Shown here: piece after piece, positions 8,173-16,892 of the stretch
Layout of the letters: the number at the start of each line of letters is the position of its first letter
Numbering within the stretch: position 1 is the first letter of the stretch
Position numbers and translations under genes: made by a program
Notes under the pieces: generated by a model
What the model was told of the DNA's origin: nothing
Database searches by the model: none
Seen by the model: the letters and a program-made list of their open reading frames with translations, nothing else
Source of the DNA: Bryobacterales bacterium
GTDB taxonomy: Bacteria > Acidobacteriota > Terriglobia > Bryobacterales > Bryobacteraceae
DNA: 64,000 bases
Direction of reading: 5' to 3'
NCBI GenBank assembly: GCA_003164035.1
Contig: PLRS01000162.1
Span: 124,001 to 188,000 of the forward strand

Positions 8173-10386
8173 ATGCTAAAGACCATTGCGTTATTCGCTT
8201 TTTCCGCCGCCGCCTTCGCCCAGCCCACGGTTACCGCCGTGGTAAACGCGGAATCCTACGGCACGCAGCTTTGTCCCGGATTGGTGGCGGTGGTTTACGG
8301 CTCGAACTTCGGCACGAATGTAGCAGACGTATCGGCGAGCGTGGGGACACTTCCGGTGTACGTGGGGGTGGTTACGGCCAGTCAAATCAGCGTGATACTG
8401 CCGTTTGCGGCCCCAACCGGGGCGACGACCCTTACGGTCACGGTCGGCGGCGTGCCATCAACTCCGTTTCCGATCACTCTAAGCGCCGTTTCTCCTTACT
8501 TCGTCACCGCCGGCGGCTCCGGCTCGGGACTGGCATCACTCTATGAGACGACCTCCGGGAGTGTGGTAACGGCCGCGGCGCCCGCCCACGACGGCGACTC
8601 GTTGGTTGCCTACGCCGTTGGCCTGGGACCCACCAATCCCGCCACATCCACTACCGCAACAGGCTTAACGCCAGCCACTGCCCCGACCGCGACACTGCCC
8701 ACGGTCACGGTGGGAGGTGTCGCCGCCGCCGTCTCTTTCGCCGGTGTCACAAAGGGCGGTATCAGCGGAATCTATCAGGTGAACTTCACGATGCCCACGG
8801 GCGTCCAGGGCACGGTGCCTCTGGTGATCTCGATCGACGGGGTGAGCTCGTCCAGTGTGGCGGCGAGTTCCTTGGGTCCTGTCACCATTCCCGTGGCCAG
8901 CGGCTCAGCCGCGCCGACCGTCACCGGGGTGCAGAACGCAGCCTCCTACGGTACCCAGCTTTGTCCCGGGCTGCAAGCGATCGTTTACGGGTCGGGTTTC
9001 GGCACGAATGCAGCCAGCGTGTCGGTGACCGTCGGCGGCAAGGCGGCATACGTAATCGGTTCCCCTACGCCCAACCAGATGCTGGTGGAACTGCCGTTTG
9101 AAGCCGCCACCGGGGCCACGACCATAACGGTTACGGTGGGAGGCGTGACATCGGCTCCGTTGAACATTACCCTAAGCGCCGTCTCGCCTTATTTCATCAC
9201 TCAGAACTCCAGCGGTTCGGGACCGGCCAAAGTCCTGGAGACCGCTTCGAACGCACTCGCGACCCTCACTACCCCGGCCCACGCCGGCGACACTGTCTAT
9301 GCCTACGCCGTCGGTTTGGGACCCACGAACCCGCCCACGGGTACAGGCGTGCCGGCAGCCAGCAACCCGGTGGCGACGCTGCCGACGGTGACGGTGGGCG
9401 GCGTTGCAGCCAAGGTCACTTCCGCGGTTGTTGCGCAGGGCTACGCCGGAATCTACCAGGTGAATTTCACCGTGCCCACGGGCGTCCAGGGGACGGCGCC
9501 GATAGAGATTTCGACGGGTGGGGTGACCTCCTCCGCCACCGTAACCCTTCCCTTGGCCGGTCTCTCCTACGTGATCAATAACGGTTCGTTCTTGTCTCCG
9601 GGAACCGCGTCGCCCGGTTCCATCGCGACGGTTTTTGCGAATAGTCTCGGCGCCACCAAGGATGAAACTTCCGGTCTGTTCCCTTCCACGTCGCCCGAAG
9701 GAGTCCAAGTCACTTTCAATGGCACCGCGGCGCCGATGTACCACCTGATTGCTTCCGCCTCGCCGCAGCAGATCGACTTGGTGTTGCCGACTAACTTGCC
9801 GACCAGCGGAACCGTGAACGTGCAACTGACCACACCAACGGCTCTCTACCCGAACTACCCGCTGACGATGGTACCGGCGAACCCCGGCTTCTACCGCATC
9901 CAGGATCCCAAGGTGACCACCCGCTTCAACGTAATCGCCCAGTTCGCCAATTCCGCGTGGATCGCGCTGCCGGTCTCCACCACGGCCGCGCTCGGTTTGC
10001 CCGCGTGCAGCAGCAGCATCAGTCCGCTTTCCGAGTGTGGTCAGCCCGCCACTATCGGCGATACTCTGGAGCTTTACGCCACTGGTCTGGGCTTGGCCAC
10101 TCCCGGCGGCAACCCCAACGGCACGCCTCTGGCGACCGGCGCCATTCCCCCCCTCGATGGCAGCGTCCTCTACGAGACACCCACGACGCCGGTTGTGACC
10201 ATCGGAGGGGTTCCGGCCAACGTGATATACTCGGGCCTTGCGCCCGGGTATCCAGGGTTGTATCAGGTCGATATTACAGTTCCCAGCGGCATCGCCAGCG
10301 GCGACGATGTTCCCGTGGTCCTGACCATACTGGGCGCGAGCGATAGTTCCACGACTATCTCCATCCAGCCGCGCGCCAGCAATTAG
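8173..10386 (+). CDS. Secreted protein with three TIGR03437-type beta domains
   Basis: A 737-aa exported protein with a short signal peptide (MLKTIALFAFSAAAFA, cleavage before Gln17). The mature part is three consecutive Solibacter-type domains. The first two (about 20-240 and 245-465) are near duplicates: both start with a V-N-A-(E/A)-SYGTQLCPG motif and contain YQVNFT(M/P)PTGVQGT. The third (about 470-737) is longer and ends with the LYATGLG, YSGLAPGYPGLYQVDI signature. The composition is Thr/Val/Gly/Ser-rich with very few charged residues, as in surface beta-sandwich proteins. It lies 35 bp after the PEP-CTERM gene and 18 bp before another TIGR03437 gene. An adhesive or carbohydrate-binding role is inference. 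Confidence 0.87.
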   Translation: MLKTIALFAFSAAAFAQPTVTAVVNAESYGTQLCPGLVAVVYGSNFGTNVADVSASVGTLPVYVGVVTASQISVILPFAAPTGATTLTVTVGGVPSTPFPITLSAVSPYFVTAGGSGSGLASLYETTSGSVVTAAAPAHDGDSLVAYAVGLGPTNPATSTTATGLTPATAPTATLPTVTVGGVAAAVSFAGVTKGGISGIYQVNFTMPTGVQGTVPLVISIDGVSSSSVAASSLGPVTIPVASGSAAPTVTGVQNAASYGTQLCPGLQAIVYGSGFGTNAASVSVTVGGKAAYVIGSPTPNQMLVELPFEAATGATTITVTVGGVTSAPLNITLSAVSPYFITQNSSGSGPAKVLETASNALATLTTPAHAGDTVYAYAVGLGPTNPPTGTGVPAASNPVATLPTVTVGGVAAKVTSAVVAQGYAGIYQVNFTVPTGVQGTAPIEISTGGVTSSATVTLPLAGLSYVINNGSFLSPGTASPGSIATVFANSLGATKDETSGLFPSTSPEGVQVTFNGTAAPMYHLIASASPQQIDLVLPTNLPTSGTVNVQLTTPTALYPNYPLTMVPANPGFYRIQDPKVTTRFNVIAQFANSAWIALPVSTTAALGLPACSSSISPLSECGQPATIGDTLELYATGLGLATPGGNPNGTPLATGAIPPLDGSVLYETPTTPVVTIGGVPANVIYSGLAPGYPGLYQVDITVPSGIASGDDVPVVLTILGASDSSTTISIQPRASN

Positions 10387-10404
10387 GTAAAGGACAGACC
10401 AATC

Positions 10405-11694
10405 ATGAGACTCGTTGCGATTCACACGCTTCTTTTCTGCGCGGCGTTGTTGCCGCCGGCTTCGGCCCAAACGGCCACTTACACAAACAGCAATCAGGCC
10501 GTAACTTTGACGGGCCTGGGCGGCGGCAATAACGGCTGGGGTCAAAGCCGGGTCACCTGGGGCAATTGCGCTTACAATGGCACCAACACGGTATGCACGG
10601 TGACGGCGCCCTACACGGGTGTCGGCGGCGGCGGGACGATCAATATGGTGCTGACTAACGGAGGCAACGGCATATCTCCCTGGACTGCCAATCCCATCAG
10701 CGCGGGCAGTAATTACATCACCTTCGGCCTGATGCCCGGTAATTCGGGCTCGATCAAGGTGTCGCTGACGGAGAACGCCACGGGCGCCACGGTCGCGTTT
10801 CTCACCGACAATTTCGTTTTCTATTACAGCGCTCCGACGTGTTCGGGAACGGCGGTTTCAACGTGCAGCGTCTCACAAGTCGGGCTGACGCCGGGAGCGG
10901 TCATTACCGGAACGGTGTACGGCACCTTCGACCAAACGCCCGTCATCCGCACGTCCCTGGGGGTCATCAGCGCCAGCGCCTACGGCGGGTTCTCCGCGCT
11001 TGCGCCCGGAACGTGGATGGAGATCTACGGCACGAATCTGGCTAACGTGACCTCCCAGAATTGGAGCACCGCCGATTTCAACGGCAATACGGCGCCCAGC
11101 GCTTTGGGTGGAACCACGGTTACCATCGGCGGCCAGCCGGCGTTCATCGACTATGTCAGCCCCACCCAGGTGAACGCCCAGGTGCCCTCCGGCATCTTAC
11201 CAGGGACGCAGCCGGTAGTGGTCACGACGCCGGGCGGAGCGAGCTTACCCTATCCGATCACGGTGAATGTTACCGAGCCGGGTCTGCTTGCGCCGGCGGT
11301 ATTCAATCTGCCGGCCGGACAATACGTCACGGCGCTATTTCCGGATGGGTTCACTTACGTTCTCCCTCCCGGCGCGATCGCCGGGCTGGCTTCGGCGCGC
11401 GCCGTACCCGGCAACACCATCGTGTTTTATGGGGTCGGTTTTGGAACGGTAACGCCGAATAGTCCGGCGGGCCAGATTGTGACGCAGTCCAATGCTCTAA
11501 GCGGAAACTTCCAAGCCTCGTTCGCCGGGACGCCGGCCACGGTGACATTCTCGGGACTGACCTTCGGCTACCTGGGACTCTATCAGTTCGATGTGGTGGT
11601 GCCAAAGGTCGCCGCGAGTGACACCGTGCCATTCAGCTTTTCGCTGGGAGGGACGTCCGGCACGCAAACCCTGCTGATCGCCATCGGGAACTGA
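10405..11694 (+). CDS. Secreted TIGR03437-domain protein
   Basis: A 429-aa exported protein with signal peptide MRLVAIHTLLFCAALLPPASA (cleavage before Gln22). The N-terminal region of about 150 residues is rich in Gly, Asn and Thr and unrelated to the previous gene. The C-terminal 240 residues or so form one complete Solibacter-type domain (APGTWMEIYGTNLA, FIDYVSPTQVNAQVP, NTIVFYGVGFG, FGYLGLYQFDVVVP). It is preceded by an AAAGGACAG-type ribosome-binding site and lies 18 bp after the previous gene, so co-transcription with 8173-10386 is likely. Confidence 0.86.
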   Translation: MRLVAIHTLLFCAALLPPASAQTATYTNSNQAVTLTGLGGGNNGWGQSRVTWGNCAYNGTNTVCTVTAPYTGVGGGGTINMVLTNGGNGISPWTANPISAGSNYITFGLMPGNSGSIKVSLTENATGATVAFLTDNFVFYYSAPTCSGTAVSTCSVSQVGLTPGAVITGTVYGTFDQTPVIRTSLGVISASAYGGFSALAPGTWMEIYGTNLANVTSQNWSTADFNGNTAPSALGGTTVTIGGQPAFIDYVSPTQVNAQVPSGILPGTQPVVVTTPGGASLPYPITVNVTEPGLLAPAVFNLPAGQYVTALFPDGFTYVLPPGAIAGLASARAVPGNTIVFYGVGFGTVTPNSPAGQIVTQSNALSGNFQASFAGTPATVTFSGLTFGYLGLYQFDVVVPKVAASDTVPFSFSLGGTSGTQTLLIAIGN

Positions 11695-11700
11695 GGGGCG

Positions 11701-12051
11701 ATGAACAACGGCGGCTCGGGGTTTCGGCTAAGCGTCGCGTGCGCTCTGGTGGCGCTGGCCGCCGTGGCGGTTTCGTTGCCGGCACGCGCCTACGCACCGC
11801 TGCCGGGGTCGAATCCGGTTTCGGCGCCGCCGTGCGCCGGGAGCTGCGAAACCGCCTGCGCCGAGACCGCCGACAATTGCCCGAGCGAGGCTGACAACGC
11901 GATCTCCCCTCCGAGAGACATCGATGCCGACGCGGGAGCCGAACACCCACTTGCGAGTGACGCGGGCGCGCCGCACACGCAGGCTTACGACAGTTTCAAC
12001 ATGACGGCGGACGCCAGCGTCCCAGGGCCTGGAATCGCGGAGCACCTATAG
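11701..12051 (+). CDS. Putative small secreted protein, unrecognised
   Basis: A 116-aa frame starting 7 bp after the preceding stop and preceded by GAGGGGCG. Residues 8-32 form a plausible signal peptide (LSVACALVALAAVAVSLPARA), and the rest is Ala/Pro/Asp-rich with four cysteines between residues 44 and 60. No family is recognised, and other frames in the region are also open, so it may be fortuitous. The spacing, Shine-Dalgarno and signal peptide favour a real gene at the end of the TIGR03437 operon. Confidence 0.4.
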   Translation: MNNGGSGFRLSVACALVALAAVAVSLPARAYAPLPGSNPVSAPPCAGSCETACAETADNCPSEADNAISPPRDIDADAGAEHPLASDAGAPHTQAYDSFNMTADASVPGPGIAEHL

Positions 12052-12064
12052 TTTGCTGGATCGT

Positions 12065-12180
12065 GGGGCGGCCAATCCTGGCTGCAGCCGGCTTTTAGCC
12101 GGCTCTCGCCGGGAAGACTCGCTGCACCTCGAAAGAGCCGCCTAAAAAGGCGGCTGCGGGCAAAATTGCCCGCCCCGCAA
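12065..12180. repeat. Cluster of three hairpins between convergent genes
   Basis: Three consecutive inverted repeats: AGCCGGC/GCCGGCT (12086-12104), AGCCGCCT/AGGCGGCT (12136-12155) and GCGGGCAA/TTGCCCGC (12156-12173). They lie in the 136-bp gap between a plus-strand and a minus-strand gene and could act as a bidirectional terminator. The first 23 bp (12065-12087) recur with one mismatch and in inverted orientation at 20345-20367, so at least part is a dispersed repeat. Confidence 0.7.
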
Positions 12181-12187
12181 CAAGGGC

Positions 12188-13120
12188 TCAGCTCATTTTG
12201 ATGGGCCAGCGTTCCGCGGCCCATGCGATTCCCGCGGCGGCTAGCGCCATGGCCAGGCCGGCGGCGGCGTCGGCCAGGTAGTGGTAACGGCCGTAAACCG
12301 TGGCGGCCGCGATCAGCACCGCCATGGTCAGCAGGAACCGGCGCAGCCAGCGCCTCTCCGGCATCGCCCGCCAGATGCCGAAGGCCGCGGCGAACGCCCC
12401 GCCCACGTGCGCGCTCGGGAACACGCTGGTGTGGATGCCGTATGCGCCCAGCATCCACCAGTTGAACCGCCGGAAGATGGTGTCATAGGCCGGAAAATCC
12501 TGGCCGAAGAAGACCACCCGCGGCGGCTCGGAAGGCCAGAACGGAAACTGGAAGTAACATAGCAGCACGCCCGTCACAAAAACCAGCAGGAACCGATCGA
12601 CCCGCTCGCGCCGGCGGTAGACGTAAAGCATGGCCACGGCAAACGGCGCCAGCGCGTACACCAGCGAGTAGGCGATTTCCAGAAGCGAAGGCAGTACCTG
12701 CCCCATCGACTCAATCAGAGCCTTGCCGCCGCCGCGCAGAACCATTTGGTCCCAGACCACCCAGTGCGACTCCAGCGTGTGACCGAGGTGCGGTTGCGCA
12801 AACCACCCCATTTCGCGATACGCCAGTATGACCACGGCCAGTGGCGCCCAGTCGCGCGTCACGCTCAGCGCCAAACCTCGATAACGGCCGTCCAGGGCGA
12901 TGAGCGCGGCATAACCGCTCACAATCGCCAGGTTCAAAAAGATAACCCGGAGACCGATGGCCGGCGCCACCGGAAGCGCCGCCCCCAGGATGGCGGCGTA
13001 AATCAAGAACGCCAACACCACCCATTCCGGCTTCCGTACCAGGGCGGCGGCTTCAACGGCTGCTACGGCGCGCGGCTTCGCCGCGGCGGCGCGAAAGGGG
13101 AGGACCAGGGATGCCTGCAT
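12188..13120 (-). CDS. PAP2 superfamily membrane phosphatase/phosphotransferase
   Basis: A 310-aa polytopic membrane protein. The open frame extends much further upstream, but I start at the ATG at 13120, where membrane-protein character begins. At least six hydrophobic segments are visible. The PAP2 signature is present near the C-terminus: PSAHVGG (His238, the PSGH-type motif) and GRYHYLADAAAG (His280, Asp284). This layout resembles Aur1/inositol-phosphotransferase-type PAP2 proteins acting on lipid phosphates. It lies 14 bp downstream of the START-like gene on the same strand, which suggests a lipid-related two-gene operon. The exact substrate is unknown. Confidence 0.85.
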   Translation of the reverse strand: MQASLVLPFRAAAAKPRAVAAVEAAALVRKPEWVVLAFLIYAAILGAALPVAPAIGLRVIFLNLAIVSGYAALIALDGRYRGLALSVTRDWAPLAVVILAYREMGWFAQPHLGHTLESHWVVWDQMVLRGGGKALIESMGQVLPSLLEIAYSLVYALAPFAVAMLYVYRRRERVDRFLLVFVTGVLLCYFQFPFWPSEPPRVVFFGQDFPAYDTIFRRFNWWMLGAYGIHTSVFPSAHVGGAFAAAFGIWRAMPERRWLRRFLLTMAVLIAAATVYGRYHYLADAAAGLAMALAAAGIAWAAERWPIKMS

Positions 13121-13134
13121 GACGGTTCCTAACT

Positions 13135-13998
13135 CTACAGGCCGGACCCCTCGGCGCCGCGCCGCGGATAGCCGCAAGCCTCCCGGCCGGCGCTGGAGGT
13201 TTCGAAACCCACCGCCTGGCGCGTCTGTCTCAAAGTGTCTAAGACCGAACTGCGCGACAGGCGGTCGATCACCGGGCTCACCAGCCAGCGCAGCGAAGAG
13301 GGAATATCCCGCGTCAGGGCGAGCGCTTCCAGTTCGACGTAGACCCCGCCGTCGCGCTCTTCCAGACGCACCATGTTGCGCAGCCGCCAGATGTAGCCGC
13401 TGCCACGGTCCGGCGGCAACAGCCGCTCGCCCCTTTCGCCGTAGTCGACTACCTCCCGCACTTCGGTGGTGGTCGCCACGCTGTACCAGCGCGTACTGCC
13501 AACCGGGAAATCCCGCGCCTCGTACACACCGTTCAGAGCCGCGGTCACGAATAGCACGTGGCGCTCCCATAGCATGGAGAATTTCTGCTCGGTTCCACCG
13601 CACTCGATAGTCTTCGAATCCGCCACGACCGGCTTATAGAAGTCCTTGTAGCGCGCATAGTCGTGAAATACCGCCAGCACGTCGGCAAGCCTGGCGCCGG
13701 GGATAAAGGAGCTGCCCATCCAGTCGTGAATCAATCCGCCGGGTACGCCCTGGCTGGCCTTCGCGGCAAAAGGAGTGACCAGGATTTCCCCCTGCCGCAG
13801 TTGCCGCAGCCGGCCGGGCTCCTCATCGGCCCATAAGAAAGGTTGGCTACCGTCCAGACGCGCCTTGACGCGCGCATCGGCCAGTTCCAGATATGCGCCC
13901 CACGCGCGCAGCGTTACCGGCTTCAATTCCGCGGCCGGCAGAATTCCCGGTGCGGCCAGCATCACCGTCAGTCCGAGAACGAGGCTTGCGTTTTTCAT
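13135..13998 (-). CDS. START/polyketide-cyclase-like exported protein
   Basis: A 287-aa protein. The start ATG at 13998 has a strong AAGGAG ribosome-binding site about 6 bp upstream and opens a signal peptide (MKNASLVLGLTVMLAAPGILPAAE). An upstream in-frame Met at 14085 lacks these features. The mature part has the alpha/beta pattern of START-like lipid-binding proteins: IHDWMGSSFIPGARLADVLAV, YARYKDFYKPVV, a central beta stretch (KFSMLWERHVLFVTAALNG) and a C-terminal helix with SSLRWLVSPVI. The following PAP2 gene points to lipid handling in the periplasm. Family assignment is by pattern only. Confidence 0.65.
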   Translation of the reverse strand: MKNASLVLGLTVMLAAPGILPAAELKPVTLRAWGAYLELADARVKARLDGSQPFLWADEEPGRLRQLRQGEILVTPFAAKASQGVPGGLIHDWMGSSFIPGARLADVLAVFHDYARYKDFYKPVVADSKTIECGGTEQKFSMLWERHVLFVTAALNGVYEARDFPVGSTRWYSVATTTEVREVVDYGERGERLLPPDRGSGYIWRLRNMVRLEERDGGVYVELEALALTRDIPSSLRWLVSPVIDRLSRSSVLDTLRQTRQAVGFETSSAGREACGYPRRGAEGSGL

Positions 13999-14228
13999 CC
14001 CTGCTCCTTCTTTCCTACCGGATAAAGGCATTCGAACGGCCATCCCGTGAATGGTGCGAGCCGGTTGAATCGGTTGGAGTTTCACCCTCGTAACTGGTGC
14101 CGAGACGTTGACAAATGCCGATTAGTGAGCAGTTGCACCGACTTTCGGCACTTAGCCGCCCGACGTGCCCGCTCGCCAGTTATCGATTACGTTAACGCCG
14201 TGAGGGACCTATACTGGTATCGAAGGCC

Positions 14229-16892
14229 ATGAGGGCTGAACGCGTATGGGAAGGCGGCTGGCCGTGGAATCTGCCCGTTCTTGGGCTGGTTCTCGCGTTG
14301 TCCCCGTTCTCCTTCGCTTACGGGCAGTTTCCGCCCGAGTGCGCCCCGTCCGCGTCGGCCGTTAAGGCGATCCGCGATGACCCTTCAGCAAAAGTCTACG
14401 ATGCTACCGGCGCCTGGTTTGCCGAAAAGGGCGACTTGAAATGCGCCGTAACCGCCTTTGAGGAAGCCGTGCGCCTGGAACCGCAATCGGCCGAAGCCCA
14501 TTATGACCTCGGCGTGGCCCAGGTACGATTGAATCGACTTCCGGCGGCCGAGGAGCAGTTCCGGCTCGCCTTAAAGATCCAGCCGGGCATGGTGGCGGCT
14601 CACACTTCGCTCGGCCTGGTGCTTTCCGACCTGGGTGAGAGTTCCGAAGCCGAGAGCGAGTTTCGGCAAGTGCTGCAGCTCGATCCCAACTCGGTCGCGG
14701 CGCTGGATCACCTGGCGCAGGTGCTGGTAACCGAGCGGCGTTTCGACTCCGCCATCCGCTATTGGAACCAGGCGCTGGCGCTCCAGCCGGAATCCCCGGA
14801 TATCCTGCTTTCGCTCGGCGCCACCACGTACCAGGACGCGGGCGCGAAGGAAGCGGCCGGAATCGTCGGCGCCAAGAATGCGGGCACCAAAGAAGCCATC
14901 CGCATCTTGCTGGAACTGATCAGACGCCATCCCGGTATGAAAGAAGCGCATTTCACTCTAGGCAACATTTACGCCAACGAGGCCCGCTTCCGGGAGGCTG
15001 CCGACGAGTACACCGAAGTGACTCGTCTGGATCCGCGGGACACGGTGGCGTTGCTGGCGCGAGTGAAGGCCCTGGCCACTGTCGCGGCATTTCAGGACGC
15101 CCTGGCTCCGGCGCGGGAGTACGCCCTTCGGAAACCGGCCGATGCGGAGGGCCACGTTCTGCTCGGCACTGTTTACAAAGGGCTAGGTGAGTATGAGAAG
15201 GCGGAAGCCGAACTCGAACGCGCGGCGTCGGAGAACCCCAACGACTTCCAGGCGCAATACCAGCTCGGGAGCGTGCTGGCACGGAATCAAAAGCCGAAAC
15301 AGGCCCTGGCGCATCTGGAGAAAGCGGTCGCCATCAAACCGTCGGATTCCTCGGCGCAGTTCCAACTGGCGGCCGTGCTGCGCACGCTGGGAGACAGCGC
15401 GCGGGCGGCCCGGGTGGCGGAGAAATTCAAGCAGAGCAAGTCGGAAGAATTCAAGGTGAATCAACTGGCGGCCAAGGGGAATGAGGCGAACGAGTTCCTG
15501 CAATCGCAGCAGCCCGGGCGCGCGGCCGACGTCTACCGCCAGATGCTCGAAATCGATCCCGGCGATGCCCACACGGAGTACAACCTGGCGCTGGCGCTGG
15601 AAGCGGCGAACGACGCCAAAGGCGCGCGCGAGGCGCTGGAGCGAGCGGTCCGTTTCGATCCGAAGATGGCGGCCGCGCAGGGGGAACTGGGCCGGCTTGA
15701 CCTGGCTGCCGGTAATATCGCGCCGGCCGAAAAGAGGTTGGAAGCGGCGGTTGCCGCCGATCCCCAGCTCGTGTGGGCAGTCGGCAATCTGGGCGTGGTG
15801 AGGGCCATGAAGGGCGACAACCCGGGCGCCGAGAAGCTGTTTCGGCAGGCCATTGAAGACGACCCGGCCTACGCCCAGGGGCACCTCAACCTGGGGCTGA
15901 TTCTGGCCCAGCAGCAGAAATTCTCAGACGCCGAAGGGGAGCTCGACCAGGCCATGAAGCTGGCGCCGGAAGACCCGGCTACCATGGCTGCGGCCGGCAA
16001 GGTGAAAGCCCGGCTGGGCAAAAACGCCGAGGGCGTCGCGCTGTTGCGCCGGGTGGTCGCGCTCCAGCCCGAATCCGCCGCGGCGCATCTGGATCTCGCG
16101 ATTGCCCTGGCGGACACCTACGATTTGCCCGGAGCCCTTTCGGAAACCGGCGAAGCGGTCCGGCTGGCGCCGCAATCGGCCGCCGCGCACTTCAACCGTG
16201 GCCGGGTGCTGTTCGATCTTGGCCGCAATCCTGAGGCGCAAACCGAATTCGAGTTCGCTTGCCGGGCCGCTCCCCAGATGGCCGACCCTCACCATTTTCT
16301 AGCCGTCATCGAGAAGCAAAACGGCAACTACCGGCAGGCCGCCGCCGAGCTCGAAATCCTGGTCAAGCTGCAGCCGCGCAACGCCATGGCGTGGCATTTG
16401 CTGGCGCAAAGCCGCGAAGGGGAGTCGCAGACCGAGGCGGCCGTTGCGGCGTGGAGGCAGGCGCTGGCCATCGACCCCGATTACACCCAGGCGCTTTTCA
16501 GCCTGGCGCGCGCCCTGAAGCCGGCCGATCCGCGGGAGGCCGCGCTCCTGATGGCCCGGTATAGCGAGGTGCAAAAGAAACGGCGCATCGTCGACCAGGC
16601 GGGCACCCTCGGCAACGACGCCGTTGCGGCAGGAGCGGCGCACGACTGGCCCGAAGCCATCCGCCAGTTCAAACAGGCCATCGGGGTTTGCGGCGACTGT
16701 GTGATGCAGGCGGATCTGCACAAGAATCTGGGTCTCATCGATTGCCAGATGGGCGATATCGACGGTGGGGAAAAGGAACTCCGCCTGGCGCAGGCGTCCA
16801 AGCCGGCCGACCCCGACATCGAGCGCGCTCTCTCGCTGATCGCGCAGGCCCGCGCACGGCACGCCGCCTCCGGTTCCGAGAAGGCGCACTGA
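14229..16892 (+). CDS. Large TPR-repeat exported protein
   Basis: An 887-aa protein with an N-terminal hydrophobic segment (about residues 14-33, probable signal peptide) followed by about 20 tetratricopeptide units (for example PQSAEAHYDLGVAQVRLNR and PGMVAAHTSLGLVLSDLGE). One unit near residues 199-222 carries an extra insertion (YQDAGAKEAAGIVGAKNAG) that looks like a partial duplication of about 45 bp. The stop overlaps the next start as TGATG, so it is translationally coupled to the ASPIC/UnbV gene. TPR + FG-GAP pairs of this kind are frequent in acidobacteria. A protein-protein scaffold at the envelope is likely. Confidence 0.88.
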   Translation: MRAERVWEGGWPWNLPVLGLVLALSPFSFAYGQFPPECAPSASAVKAIRDDPSAKVYDATGAWFAEKGDLKCAVTAFEEAVRLEPQSAEAHYDLGVAQVRLNRLPAAEEQFRLALKIQPGMVAAHTSLGLVLSDLGESSEAESEFRQVLQLDPNSVAALDHLAQVLVTERRFDSAIRYWNQALALQPESPDILLSLGATTYQDAGAKEAAGIVGAKNAGTKEAIRILLELIRRHPGMKEAHFTLGNIYANEARFREAADEYTEVTRLDPRDTVALLARVKALATVAAFQDALAPAREYALRKPADAEGHVLLGTVYKGLGEYEKAEAELERAASENPNDFQAQYQLGSVLARNQKPKQALAHLEKAVAIKPSDSSAQFQLAAVLRTLGDSARAARVAEKFKQSKSEEFKVNQLAAKGNEANEFLQSQQPGRAADVYRQMLEIDPGDAHTEYNLALALEAANDAKGAREALERAVRFDPKMAAAQGELGRLDLAAGNIAPAEKRLEAAVAADPQLVWAVGNLGVVRAMKGDNPGAEKLFRQAIEDDPAYAQGHLNLGLILAQQQKFSDAEGELDQAMKLAPEDPATMAAAGKVKARLGKNAEGVALLRRVVALQPESAAAHLDLAIALADTYDLPGALSETGEAVRLAPQSAAAHFNRGRVLFDLGRNPEAQTEFEFACRAAPQMADPHHFLAVIEKQNGNYRQAAAELEILVKLQPRNAMAWHLLAQSREGESQTEAAVAAWRQALAIDPDYTQALFSLARALKPADPREAALLMARYSEVQKKRRIVDQAGTLGNDAVAAGAAHDWPEAIRQFKQAIGVCGDCVMQADLHKNLGLIDCQMGDIDGGEKELRLAQASKPADPDIERALSLIAQARARHAASGSEKAH

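Noticed and set aside
9172-10545. Minus-strand 457-aa frame
   Set aside because: Shadow of the two TIGR03437 genes on the plus strand; no recognisable domain.
13120-13603. N-terminal 161-residue extension of the PAP2 gene
   Set aside because: It overlaps the START-like gene, has low-complexity Arg/Gly composition and no membrane character.
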